Below are positions 11,171 through 24,615 of a DNA stretch of 64,000 nt, piece by piece. Every line of letters begins with the position of its first letter. Within the stretch, counting starts at the first letter, position 1. The stretch spans positions 62,001 through 126,000 of the forward strand of contig JAOCPU010000009.1 of assembly GCA_035772785.1 (NCBI GenBank). Reading direction: 5' to 3'. The translations under genes were made by a program, and so were the position numbers. The notes below the pieces were generated by a model. The model was not told the origin of the DNA and did no database searches. It was given only the letters and a program-made list of their open reading frames with translations. The stretch is from Phlebiopsis flavidoalba. Taxonomy: Eukaryota; Basidiomycota; Agaricomycetes; Polyporales; Phanerochaetaceae.

Positions 11171-13474
11171 TCAGAGTTTCGGATCCCACGGCGTGCCATC
11201 GACCCTCTCGACCTGGGGTACTTGCATGAGTATATACCCACAGACCCATAGGTACGAACGTACCATTTCGGGAACAAGATCCTATTCACACTGAAGTCGC
11301 ACCGAACCTCGAGTCTCATGCACATCATGATTTCCGCCTCCATAATACGGATGACCTTTACCAACACCCGCCCGCGCCATACGCCTAGAGACTAAGAGGA
11401 TCTCTAGCCAAATTACGAGAAAATGATCCGAATATACTCACACTTTGGGTCCGTAAAGGAAGGTCGGCCAAGTCCGACAGCTTTGGGGGCTCCAAGGCAT
11501 AGCTGCTTTGATGACATCTGCTCGCGAACGTCCAGACTCTCTTATCATGTATATCATACAAATTAAAACGCACCGGGGGGGGGGGGGGGGGGGCTTACGC
11601 TACCCCTTGTTAATGGCCGCCATCAATGTAAACTTATAGCAGGTCAAACTCGAGTGAGTGGTTCATGTAAATATCGCAAGGTGTGTGCAAACGTAACTCT
11701 CGAAGCTCTATCGAAAAGCTCGGGCGCTCTGTTTGCGGATTTGATAAAGGACTTCTACTGGATGCATGGCGCCTACAAGGGATTGTCAGCCTTTTCCGTG
11801 GGGGGTTCAGGATGCAGAGGATGACAAACCTATTGGCAATTTGACTTCCTCTGACGCTACTGGCTTATAGATCTAGCCAAGTGAAATACATACGCGAACA
11901 TACCTCCATTGATTCGAAAGTAAAACCCGTCTACACCTGCTTCAGCTGCCAAAACGACGTGTCCCTAGGGCGAGTACAGGTTTGCGATTCATCCACGGGT
12001 GGTATTTACGATCGTGCTTGCGGACACTAACCTCAACACATTGACTCCCTTTTAGGAGAATTGGTAGTTTTTTTACTCCTTGTCGTAACGCAAGGGATCG
12101 TCTGGCGTTGATTTGAGTAGAGGGTACTTCACTAAGGCCAAAAATGCTCCCCACCGATCCGCCTTTCATGTCGATTAGAATCATTTGCTAGTAGGTGCAC
12201 TGCCATGACCTCGCCGTTTCAACCTCTTTTCCTCAATAGCGCTCCACCGTTGATGTCTTCATTGGCTCATCTGCTTGTGACTTTACTCTCCACGCAGCCT
12301 CGTCTTCCTCAAATTTCCCCCACACCTGCGGCCGCGCGCATCTCTCTCCCTGTTTGCCCGCTACTGGATCGTACCACTTTTATGAAGATATCCTTGTTAT
12401 CCGAGCTTCTCTACTTCCCGACTCCGCTTTCAACATCGATGGCTTCGTCTTTATGCTTGTACAGTTTTAAGAATAGAACCTGCTCCGGAGACACACGCGC
12501 TGGCGGCAATTCATCGTAGGATATGAGCGCTTTTGACGACACCATCGGATTGACGCCGTTGTCCTGCTCCATTGTGGGGGGGGGGGTGGGTGATTATTTT
12601 GCTTCGCCTCAACGCAATTCTGCAGCACTATTTAAGTTGTTATGCTTTCAGGGAGTTTACCTAGAGGATGCCATCCTCTGGCGAGGGCAGCAGCACTTGA
12701 CGATCACAGGGTACGGAACAGTTTTTAATCCCAAGGATAGTAGTAGATAGATCACTGCCAGAAAGGGGCCGAAGGATCCTAGGGTTAAAGAAGAAGCGCG
12801 AGAATGCTCGAGCATTTTCATGATACGCTGCGTAATACTTAGTAGATGCACTAGTCGCGGGAAGCCAGGAAAACACACTTAATTCGTCATCAGTTGCAGA
12901 TGAGAAATATGCCAGGGCGCCATATGGCAGGACCTTGCGGGCGACCATCTACAAGTAATTTCAGCAATCTAGTTGGGATCAGCGAGTCCTTCGAACGCAC
13001 TTCCATATCTTTCAGGTTCAAGATCCTGCTGAGTGGAGGCTTCTTCGCTTGCTCTCGCTCTATTCTAAGCTCGTCCTGTGACTTCTGTTTATTCGCTCTT
13101 ACATCGTCCAGCTCTTTGGCCGATGTTGCATCTAAAGTTCCCAAGTGCTTGTCCAGAGGCAAATTCTTAGTGAGAGCGTCTGGCGGATGGATGGGTACGT
13201 ATGCAGACGTTGCATCCTTGCCAGCATACTTCAGGATAATTTTGGCACCACCAGGATGTTCCTACCACACAAATGCATCCTTTAGAAGTCAGTAACGTGT
13301 ATGCATATGCGCCAACGTACTGGCAGGAATTCTGTCACGTCGTAAACCTTGTTCTCGATAACCACCCAGCACGATCTGGGCACAAGGCGGTCAGGCGCCA
13401 CAACGCTCAGTGATGCGACGTGGTACGCACTGGGCCGTGTTATGCTCCTGCACCTGCTTGAGTGAAATGGACAT
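11171..13474 (-). CDS. Flavocytochrome b2, L-lactate dehydrogenase (cytochrome c)
   Basis: Oxidises L-lactate to pyruvate using FMN and a cytochrome b5 domain that hands electrons to cytochrome c. The start ATG at 13472-13474 reads MSISLKQVQEHNTA, then after a short intron WVVIENKVYDVTEFLP, and after a second intron EHPGGAKIILKYAG (heme-binding HPGG, about 13235-13265). The hinge PLDKHLGTLDATSAKELDDV precedes the FMN domain: LPYGALAYFSSATDDEL, FFFNPRILRP, ARVSPEQVLFL, KKLPILLKG, VLAAEAGVDG, a YIDGG stretch and VKVIRIMEAEIM. The stop is most likely at 11171. Many single-base breaks occur between 11.4 and 12.6 kb. No mitochondrial presequence precedes the b5 domain, unlike yeast Cyb2, which would place the enzyme outside the intermembrane space unless an upstream exon is missed. 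Confidence 0.9.
11575..11593. repeat. Homopolymer of 19 G (poly-C on the sense strand of an intron)
   Basis: An uninterrupted run of 19 G on the plus strand. On the minus strand it follows a donor GTAAGC inside the flavocytochrome b2 gene, in an intron between the YIDGG exon and the exon that reads RADVIKAA-like in its own frame. Its exact length is likely unreliable. Confidence 0.9.
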
Positions 13475-13876
13475 GGTGGGAGCACAGAGCAACTATGCAG
13501 CCGTGCGAGTTCCGAGGTAGCTGCGATTATAACATGAAGATGGCTCAGGGTCAGGTGTCCTCATGGCCGAGCTACCTACGATCATGGTAGTAGCGTAAGT
13601 AGGTGTTTGCGTGAAGATAGGACAAGAATAGAAGACACGGAAATACGAATATCTGCATTCACGAGTGGGGACGCGTTTGATGCCTATGTAATGCGCCGCG
13701 CCCGACAGGAGTGGCCACCGCACAAGCGCGTCCCGGATTTGGAAGTGGCCGGGGCACGCCGACGCCCACGTGGCTCACGTGCGGGATTCGCGTCGCGTCG
13801 GGAGAACCCTGAAGTGAACCGTCATCAGCCCACCAGACCGACGCCGCCGCCTCTCCCCGCAAGGGGCACCATCCCC

Positions 13877-14676
13877 ATGTCGCCTCTCCCGGACAGAAAG
13901 ACTCTTGAGTCTATGCGCCGGGCAGACCTACAGAGACTCTGCAAGGTTGGTCCTTCTTCTCCACTACCCAGTGGCCTTCTCTCATCAATTACGCTAGGAA
14001 CGCGGACTCAAAGCAAATATGAAGAGCGAGGCCCTCATCGACCTGCTCGAAGACACACGTAAACCTGAAGGCAGTGCTGCCACCTACAAACGCTCTTCGT
14101 CTATGCGCATTGTCAGCCGGCCACATACCGGTGTCAGGAATCGCGTCGGCTCAATGGTCATTCACGAACAGACGCGAAGAGGAGCCAGATAGGGCCAAAG
14201 TGTACCGAACCCCCGGCCTTAACAATGCTCCATGCTCGCGGGGTCACAAATCCCCAAAACCCTCCGGCCGTGACCAGAAAGACCCTCAGAACGACCAGCG
14301 CAGGTTTGGGCCTTGGGTCCGCCCAAGGGCTCTCGGTGGCATGAAGGGTGAGTTACGAGTTCCTGCTCGCGCATAGCGAGTAGATCATCACCAAGGAAGG
14401 GCAAGGTGAGCAGAAGTGCTTCGACCGGGTGGACACGCCGCAGTTCAAGAGGAACGAAGAAGGTAATGATTATCCCCGTCCATGAAAAGAATTTCTGCCC
14501 CCCATTTACAAACCATCCTTATCTCTGCAGACACGACTCCACGCAGCAGGACCTTCCTGGGCACAAAACACAGGACCCACCGGCAACTCAGTCGACGTCT
14601 CTTACAGATCTGTCGACACAAGCGATAGCGAGCTCCCCCCCAGTAATAGGGCCAGATCAGATTTTTTTTCTTTGAC
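13877..14676 (+). CDS. Uncharacterised SAP-like domain protein
   Basis: The ATG at 13877 begins MSPLPDRKTLESMRRADLQR, and an intron at 13946-13997 joins LCK to ERGLKANMKSEALIDLLEDT. Together these form a SAP/LEM-like helix-extension-helix of about 35 residues, a fold usually found in DNA-binding or chromatin proteins. A basic, serine-rich stretch follows (KRSSSMRIVSRPHTGVRNR, then VTRKTLRTTSAGLGLG in a second frame). A further intron ends at 14529 before a polar tail with TQSTSLTDLSTQAIASS. The 3' end is uncertain: a glutamine-rich continuation near 14900 (AAESS/QLQQQ frames) might be a coiled-coil tail of the same gene. Agaricomycetes contain lineage-specific proteins of this architecture. 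Role unknown. Confidence 0.55.
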
Positions 14677-17600
14677 CAACGAGCGACGATATCCCGGGTC
14701 CGTCTGATCACTAAATGCTCCCCGTACTGTGGGACTGTTCTGACATGATTTGCATAGAAGATTACTGCCCTTCCAAGTTCAGTTACGAGATAGCCCAGAG
14801 CTGAAGTCCGCCGGCTCACAATGAGCTTATACGATGCGGCCGACGTTTGAGTCTCAAGTGAAGGACGCTGCGGGAAGAGATTGGCGGCGCTACGGTTGTC
14901 CCAATTACAGCAGCAGAGTCCTCAGTCATTCAAGGATTTCGCGGCCCCAAGCCGGCTGTACGAAAATGCTGCCGGAAGGCTGTGCGATTGATACGTACAA
15001 AACCTTTCATGTGCTCTGCTCACCACCAATTGCTGTGTAGTAGGCAATCATTATTCCGTCTACTACAGGGTTTTCGCCCGCCCCGGTGTTACTCGGGGCG
15101 TCTGAAGGGGGTTTCCTGTCACTCGGACATAGGCCTTATGCGTAAAGCGACCGGTGGACTCTAGGTGTGGTGTGGTGCTATTAGGAGATGGGTCGAGCAG
15201 GTCTAAAAAAAAAAAAAGTTGCTGGGCTACAGGAGGCTCCTAGTGCGGCATTGACGCAGGTTTCTTACCGCGCGCAAAGAAAGTAGGCCGTAGAACTTGC
15301 CGAACGAGAGCTCAGTTAAGTGAGCGTATGCACGTTTTCTTGCCCGACGCAATCGTGTGCCTGTGGAGATGAGGCGCTGAGGTGGTAAGCCGATTGAAGG
15401 AAAATGGTATCTCCTGTGGCCTCAACCCTGGTTCCAATCTTTGGAGGTCGGCGGAATGTTTCACCGTGTATACCTCTAGTGGGGCAGAGGAGCATCCAGA
15501 ATCATCTGTCAAAACAGAGTAAATATCTAGTGGGGCCTGGGTCTATCAACGCATCACTGAATATGTTTCCTAGCTTCCACGCCGGTCTCCTACACGGTAT
15601 GTACAGCCCGTCAACTCATCCTCACTATGCCAGCATGCGTGCATGGTGTGCTGAGAAAATCATATGGTTACGCACATAGCGAGGCAACAACGCATTTCCC
15701 ACACTCAAGCTACGGTCGCAAACTGCCATATTTCCCCTGAGACCGGGTTCGAGCATTCCTACCCACCTCTCAGCAACAACTTTCAGCGGTTTCCTCGTCC
15801 CCCCGGGAACCCTACACCACCTCGCCCCGCACGCCTTCGGCGTTTCGTAACGAACGCGTGTGCCGCCGGTGGGGCGTCAGAGAACGGCATATCGACCCGT
15901 TTTAACTCCTCAGAAGCCGATAAACAACTCGCTTCCACTAGGCCTTGAAACGTCCCACCGGGTCCTTGCGTCTGCCGCAACGCCAGGAAGCCTCGAGGCT
16001 CGTGATCCCTCATAACCGGGCGATCGCTCAGTGCGCGATCGGCTGGGATAGCGTCGCCCGTGCGAGGTGACCCCGCGGCGCTCGCGCTACGGGCGCCGAC
16101 GCTTCCCTCCGTCGCAGAAGAACTATGCTGTGGCCGTCGGCAGACCCCGGGTGCAGACCGCAACTGTCGTCGCAGCGGGCTCGAGCTCGAGTGTTGCAGC
16201 GGGTGCGCGTCGACAGGGCCTGGGGGGGGAAGAAAACGCGCTTGCGCGCACCTGACTGGGAGCTTGTATGATGCCTAGGGCTGGTGGCCGCATGCCCGTG
16301 GCGCCCGACTACGCCCGCGCCGCCGATGAAGCGCGACGATGTACTGCGGCACGGGAGCTGGAGAATGGACACGCGGTTTGGGGATTTTGGAGTCGAGGGG
16401 GGTCGCGACGATGGTGGGTTTGGTTGGGGGGCGGCCCCCAGTAATTGATGGACGAGGGGTCCGACGAGTCGGTCCGCCGCTGTCCTAGCCTCCACACCAA
16501 CACTCGGAAGAATATAAAAACACTGAAAAATAATAAGAACCTGAAATCGTGGTTGCCAGCCACCGCTATGTGATAAACTGTACCAGTCATTCGTCGTGTC
16601 CTTCCGAAGGCGCGAATGGTGCAGACCGTTTTGTTCTCACTTTCTTCTTGCCCACCTGACGTTCTCAGTCTAAAAGCAATAATCATGATGTCTATCTGTG
16701 TCAATAGCTTTCTGGCATTTTCACTTGTATGTAGCTTGTTTTCCATTGGACTACCGGAGGCCCGTTGTGCATACTGTCCACTCCTCCCTCATAACACAGA
16801 ACAGCAACAATAAAAACGCATTACTCAGCATGTCAACTTCTGCCCGTCGATTGGCACACAGGTTGGAACGGTAGTGTGTGACTGCGCAAGTAATAAATTA
16901 TGGGTGTGGTTATAGGGTGTAACAATACAAAGTGCGTGAATGTGAGAACAGGCGATTTTGTTTTCCGAGAATATGAAACTGCAAACTCAAATGATTCTTG
17001 ATGTGCAACATTGTCGGGGGGGGGGACACTTACATGAGTCCACTTAGGGGCTAATTTATGAAGTAAGGATCGCGGAGGTTGGTTAATGTGCTTTTAAATG
17101 GCAGTACGGTTGGATAGGATTTAACTTCCTGCATATAATTAGACTCATTGAGTTTGGGGGCCGTTGTTGAGAGTGCGAAGATCTGATCATAGTGATAGGG
17201 TCGAAGTAAGTACAGGATTGCAGGGCTGATGAAGAATGGTAGCGGAAGCATTACAAATCAAAGCTCCGGAATTACTCGGGGTCTGCAAAGGTAGGTCCTT
17301 AACGCCAGGCTCTTCTCTGGATGCGATGGTACTGGGAGTGAGTGATGTGTGTTCTCAAAGCGCTCTAGGTCTTAACTAGCATGGTCAGCTGCGGCTTCTT
17401 TCGGGGTCGAAGTCTGGACCGTGGCAGAGTGAGACGATATACAGTTGTCAAGGTTGACGAGAACTTAAACATACCAAGGTGCTTGTTGCAAAACAGAGTC
17501 GAGAGGCCTCTGTTTGATTCATCGGGTAACGAGGTACGCTGAATGTCGTACGCTTGCGGATCGGCAGCGGTCGAACGATGTGATTCGCGCTTGACCGTCT

Positions 17601-19880
17601 TGATGTAAATACTATTAGCCGGATTAGAACTCTTCGAGTGTTGGGGTTCCTATCGAGAGGGGATCTGAGTTCAGAATCACGATGCTGTAACAACCTTAAC
17701 TACATAATCGCCACGCAACTAACATGGTCAAGGATGAGATCCAGCTAGATGGCTCATAATGCACGGTACTCTCGGAATGAAGCGGGCGGCTCGTCAGGCT
17801 AGCTCCCGCGAGAATGTCAACTCTAACATTCCGGGACTAATATACGATATCGCTGGAGCATGTGCTCTCTGATCAGTTCGATCCTAAACGGCTAGATATA
17901 GAATAGGCGCTTCAGGCCCTAGACAGTGTGTAAGCATCTCGAAGCGAAAGTAGCATGACTCTCTGGCGCAGGCGATATTCCGAACGTGATTGGCGTACAA
18001 TTACTCGCCCTCAATCAAGCCGCGGCCTGCCTTGGGCGCGAGCCGGGTGGTTATGGATCAGTAGCGTCGTTGTCTGGGCGTGCGAGTCCAAAGTACGCAT
18101 GACCTGTCAGATTCCGCAATTTGCTTTTAGGCGGTGCATATAGTTCGCCGTGGTTTGTCGCTGAATGGTCCCTAGGATTTACGAGAAATGGTCCGCGACG
18201 TCGTGCAATCGGTCTTGAGCGGCCGCGGGTTTCTGGTAAGGGGCAGCTGACAATAGCTGGCAGGAGGCCGCGTGTCAGCCTCCTCGGACGTGCGATGACA
18301 AGCCGAGACATCGCACTATGGGTGCGCTGGGCTCACCTGAACAGGTACGGGTCGTGCGTTTCCCAAGACTGTGGCTGTGGTCCTGATAACTGCGTAGTGA
18401 GTAAAAAAAGAACAAATAAGAAATGGCCGTCTTGCGGATAAAGGGCTGTGCTTATGATTGGACCTGGGTTACCGTGCCAGGGATGGGTCGTACAGCAAGG
18501 CGCTGCTCCATTTGCGGCGATGAAGGCGTATGCAGCTGTACGAATAAAAGTTTGCTTTGAACTCATCTACCAGTGGGCGATTCCTGGTCCGGCTTCGATG
18601 ATCGTCCAAGGCAATGTCAGAGTGATTGCATATTTGTGTGCACTATTGGTGGACACAATAAGATTCCTGCATCGGGAGGTGGCGGACAGGAGGACGGCTT
18701 ACGTTTTCGTTTACGAGTGCATGTCCTGCGCGAGGGAAGAAATTTAGGAGCTTGTTGAGCTCGCGCAGCGTGCGCAGACACATAAACGAAGGTGTGCTCG
18801 AATGTGCAGAATTCTTCTTGATCGCGACCTGTACCTCTATCTGCCTGTCGGGCTTGTGTGCACAGCAGCCCACGGTACCGTTAGGGCGCCTTCAACCGAG
18901 ACTATGGAGCATTCCGGGTTTAAGTGCATTGTGCACTCTGGCAAGGACAAGTCTGGCTTTTAGTAAGCATGTCTAGCTAAGTATAGTTATGGGGTACAAC
19001 TACTTACCGGGCCGGCATGTCAGTCGTAAATGAAGATGGATTGTATTGCTTACTGCTGCGGACCTTCTGAACTCTGGGGCAGGAGGGCTATCGCCAACGC
19101 GTTGGGCTTTCGGTAGGCATTGCTTGATTAACAGAGATATGAAGGTGATTGCCACAAGGAGCGCGCTCGAGCTAGATTGGAAGGAAGTGGACTCTAAAGG
19201 TATATTTAGACGTATGATAGGAAAGGGCGTACGTCGTGGTGCGAACGGTCATCGAAGAACGAATGAAGGTTGGCGACGAGGGCATGTCTGGGGGGGTCTT
19301 AATAGGATAGGGAGCTGTCTCGGCTCGTCAGAACTGTGTTGGTAGGGTCGTTGATGGTCTACAGTGAAATATGGCTGATGGATTAGAACGAGCGAGTGGG
19401 AGCGTCCTCTTCTCAAGGTTGATTTCTGGCCGCTGTTGTAGGTGGGTGATGTGATATCGATGTCTGTGCTCGTAGGATGGGTCCAAAGAGACCTGCAGTA
19501 GCGAGTGCTGAGGTCTAGTCGAAGGGTTAGAGGCTGAACCTCTGTGCAGAATGATCACAGTATCGCCCAGGTCGCGTATGATATCGGCTGCCTGCTGGAG
19601 GACGATAGTCAAGTTCTGTCTATTGATGACTTGTATGTTTCGCTAAGTGTGGGGCAGGGCCTCCCATTGTTAGCTCCCATGGAGCAACGGTTGTGCTTTT
19701 GTTGTCCTTTTCTATCCACAGAAAACTAACGTGGTTAACCATCCTGCTCTTGTGTGCATACTAGATGACATAACTGGGGCCTCAGAAGCGAGGCTGGACA
19801 AGCAAAACGAGCGTCAGTGATGGCGCCTGTGTGCGCGGTGCACCAGGTGCCAAAGCGCACAGCGTTTGGGCTGATCTGCA
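14677..19880. other. Gene-poor interval of about 5 kb
   Basis: No recognisable coding homology on either strand. Open frames (minus 16028-16495, minus 16309-16746, plus 18121-18441, plus 19046-19345) are short and without domains. A run of 13 A lies at 15205-15217. No reverse transcriptase, integrase or transposase motif and no clear terminal repeats were seen by eye. It could be decayed transposon sequence, long regulatory DNA or lineage-specific genes. Confidence 0.45.
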
Positions 19881-20414
19881 ATGGGCGCTCCTACAATCGA
19901 CGCCCTGGCGAATGAGAACGATCACCATCTGCCAAGATCGGGACAACGTCCCCACCACCATCGCATGTCTGCACGGGTCGGCGCGTCTCCGACCATGCTC
20001 CCCAGCGTGGGGCAGCGTATGGCTGATGTCCGCGAGATGGACCCAATGTCGGTGGCGACGGTGGCCCGTTCTATTTGGTCATGGGCGGAGGGTCTCAGCG
20101 CTGCTGGCTGTGCGGACATCTTGCCACCGAACTGCTTGCGTTTTGTGTTGCCGTCAGGCAGTTTGCAACGCCTTTACACACACCGCGATGTCAACTTGGT
20201 CATTGTTCCCCCTTACGTTGCCGCTGCTCAGAATGGCGTCACTCCACCAGAGAGTCTAGGTGAGTTTGTCCCTTGCACTGACTCCCACGGCCCGTTTGCG
20301 GGGAATTTCCTGCAGAGACTCGCGAAAACGCCTCGCGCGTTCCACCTCGGAGGCCAGCCGGACGCCACGAGCCAATACGATGCTTTGATTGTTCTGCTCG
20401 GGACACATGCTTGA
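19881..20414 (+). CDS. Uncharacterised open frame of 177 residues
   Basis: This is the longest uninterrupted frame in the gene-poor region. It opens with MGAPTIDALANENDHHLPRS and includes VATVARSIWSWAEGLSAAGC, YTHRDVNLVIVPPYVAAAQN and FAGNFLQRLAKTPRAFHLGG, with a fairly natural amino-acid composition in the second half. A strong splice-donor-like GGTGAGTTTG at 20259-20268 suggests that a plus-strand gene could splice here rather than read on. No family recognised. It ends 264 nt before the cupredoxin gene start. Confidence 0.3.
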   Translation: MGAPTIDALANENDHHLPRSGQRPHHHRMSARVGASPTMLPSVGQRMADVREMDPMSVATVARSIWSWAEGLSAAGCADILPPNCLRFVLPSGSLQRLYTHRDVNLVIVPPYVAAAQNGVTPPESLGEFVPCTDSHGPFAGNFLQRLAKTPRAFHLGGQPDATSQYDALIVLLGTHA

Positions 20415-20601
20415 TTTTCCGCTCAAATACCCCCTCTGATTGGTGGGCATCCCGGCCATGGAGCAACGAAAATATTGTTGGCAAGATGCGATCGGTCTAT
20501 TGTTCAGAGGACCGGTGCCTTCCGATTAAGCTTCAAAAGTGCCTCAGAGGTCCCCGCTCAGCCTTGTTTCACGCCTACAGCCTCCCGCCCCCTCCCCTCC
20601 C

Positions 20602-20608
20602 ATAAAAA
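20602..20608 (+). promoter_or_regulatory. TATA-like element of the cupredoxin gene
   Basis: ATAAAAA lies about 75 nt before the ATG at 20679 and is followed by a pyrimidine-rich leader. This is typical of a well-expressed fungal gene. Confidence 0.4.
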
Positions 20609-20678
20609 CCCGCTTGGTCGGTTCATCCTCGTCTCTCACTTCGTCGTTTGTCTTTTGCTTGCATTCCTCCTGGTCGAG

Positions 20679-22242
20679 ATGTTCTTCTTCTCTTCTCTCT
20701 CAGCTCTCGCTATCCTCGCGGCTGCTGTGCGACAGCCCAGGCTACCATTTACAACGTTCAAGGGTCGGAAGCTCTGAACGGAACGCGCTCGCGTTCAGCA
20801 GAACGGATGCCAGAGGCCATCGTAAGCAACATTCTGAGCCATTATTACCGCTTGCTAACCGCTCCCCCTCTTCCAGAGCGCACAACCCAGGTGACCAGGT
20901 CGTCTTCCAATTCCAGCAGAAGAACCACACCGCAACCCAGTCTTTCTTTCGTTCGCGAGCCCATGTTCGCAAATGGGACGGTGGTTTCAACTCTGGATTG
21001 TCAGTTTCTATCTTTCCTCCCGCCAACGGCCGCATCTAACAGACCCCCAGGCAGCTAACCCTGTGCCTGCAAACCAAACTGACAACTTCCCCACCTACAC
21101 CATCACCGTCAACGACGTGAGTCTCAACGTTTTTTTACACCATCTAGCCGCCGCTCACTCACACCGCTTCAATAGACCAAGCCCATATGGGTGTTTCTGT
21201 GACCAGGCAGAAGCGGGCCCAACACCGCGGCTAGCCACTGCGGTGCCGGAATGGTGTTTGCAGTCAACTGCGGTGCCGACGGCTCAGCAAACTCGTTCAC
21301 CAACTTTAAGAACGCAGCACTCGCTATCGGCAACCAGCTCAAGGCTGAGGCCTCGTCATCGTCCCGCCCTGCCCCCGCCGCGACCGATGCGACTGGTGTG
21401 TTTGGTGTGCTGTCACTACCGCGGCTTTACGGCGGTGTCACCATCCCCGCTGCCCCAACAGAGTCGGCGGTGACCGTCCACCGTCACTGTCGAGGCCTCG
21501 TCATGGACGACTGTCTACTCCTCGTACCCCGGCTCGCCCGCCGCTACCCCCGCGTCCCTCGCTGGCACTACCCACAAGGTCCTCGTCGGCAACAACGGCT
21601 CGTTGACCTACGACCCGCCGTTCGTCATGGCTTTTCCTCGCGATATCATCCAGTTCGAGTTGTAAGTCATGAAATCACCGTGCTTCTTCTTGCCATGAGT
21701 GGGCTAAAGTTACTTCTTCCACAGCCACAGAACCAGAAGAACCACACCGCGACACAGTCCGCCTTCGCCGCGCCCTGCTTGCCCTTCGTCGCCGCTGACG
21801 GCACCCCTGGCGTCGACTCCGGATTGTAAGCTCTTCCTTCTATGAGTTACTACGCGCAAATTCTAACAGTGAAATCCCAGCATGCCCGTTGCCGCCAACG
21901 CCACGTCGTTCCCCACCTGGAGCGTCACCGTCAACGACACGAACCCGATCTGGTTCTACTGCAAGCAGCACAGCCCCGACGGCTCCTCTCGCACTGCACG
22001 GCAAGCGCCGGCATGGTCTTCGCCGTCAACCCCGTGCAGACCTCGCCGCGCAACTTCTCTGCGTTCCAGAGCCTCGCAAAGACCCTCAACGGCACGAGCT
22101 CGAGCAAAGCAGCACCGCGTCCGGCAGCGGCGCGTCGCCCTCCGCGACGACGACGGGCGGCTCGAACGGCGCATCTGCGCTCGCAGCCAACCTCGCGCTC
22201 GGCCTCGGCTCGGTGTTTGCGCTCTTCGCGATGGTGCTATAG
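20679..22242 (+). CDS. Secreted, probably GPI-anchored protein with two cupredoxin domains
   Basis: Extracellular serine-rich cupredoxin-fold protein of the type common in basidiomycetes. The start ATG at 20679 gives a signal peptide MFFFSSLSALAILAAAV, then TIYNVQ-like strand 1. Domain 1 contains VFQFQQKNHTATQS, PVPANQTDNFPTYTITVND, a YCRQ-type segment and GMVFAVNCGADGSANSF. Domain 2 contains a YDPPFVMAFPRDIIQFEF-type stretch, KNHTATQSAFAAPC, VDSGL, FPTWSVTVNDTNPIWFYC and GMVFAVNPVQTSPRNFSAF. A Ser/Thr/Gly-rich linker and a hydrophobic tail (ALAANLALGLGSVFALFAMV) end at the TAG at 22240-22242, fitting a GPI signal. The His and Cys of each domain are possible copper ligands, but a bound metal is not proven. 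Several introns and single-base frame breaks. Confidence 0.85.
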
Positions 22243-22819
22243 ACGGGCCCTGCGCCGCGTGGTTGATGGACTGAGGCGGACCTTTTTGGACGCGCTGTTA
22301 CCCCCTTACGAGATACCTCTTCTGACTGGCGTTGATTCTACTGTACCCTTCCACTCCCCGATTCGTGGGAAATCCGTCTAGATGACGGCACGCCACTTCT
22401 TGGACTTTTTGGGCTTTCCGGGGGAGTGCTATTACTTACTGCATATTCATTTCAATTTGCCGTGATTATGGCAACAAGAGTGAAGCCATAAATATCGTGG
22501 GATGAATCACACGCCAGGAAAACGCGAGGCGGGTTGTAGTGTAAGAGACGTCTGGGTTCTTGCATGCATGCAGGGACCGTTGTCAGCGGAGGTTGCTCTA
22601 GGAATATTGAATCCATGTGCAACGTTCATGGATGCTTGCTACCTGTTCGCGCGTGACAGTTGGACATTCGGGTCCGCCAGCTAGAACTCCCCAAGAACAA
22701 AGCATATCATGCATTTGTCAAGCTAAGCGTACACGAGAGCGAGAAGCAAGTAAAAAATAAAGAGCAAACAGAGGACGGACGACAGACAGAGATTTTTGTG
22801 AGCACGATGTCCACGACGA
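22243..22819. other. Convergent intergenic region
   Basis: 577 nt between the convergent cupredoxin and CBF5 genes, AT-richer than its flanks. Nothing recognisable beyond presumed 3' ends. Confidence 0.5.

Positions 22820-24615
<1,796 letters not shown>

Noticed and set aside
15205..15217. Run of 13 A as a possible retrotransposon poly-A tail
   Set aside because: No target-site duplication, coding remnant or RNA-gene-like sequence was seen upstream.
15736..15760. GGTTCGAGCATTCC as a possible tRNA T-arm
   Set aside because: The arms do not pair as needed and no D-arm or anticodon stem lies at the right distance. No tRNA was found elsewhere by eye.
16028..16746. Minus-strand open frames of 145-155 residues
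   Set aside because: Low-complexity Arg/Ser/Ala composition, no motif, and competing plus-strand frames of the same kind.
20539..21473. Alternative plus-strand open frames of 136-166 residues over the cupredoxin gene
   Set aside because: They are read-throughs of introns and of the other frames; the signal peptide and domain motifs fix the real gene.
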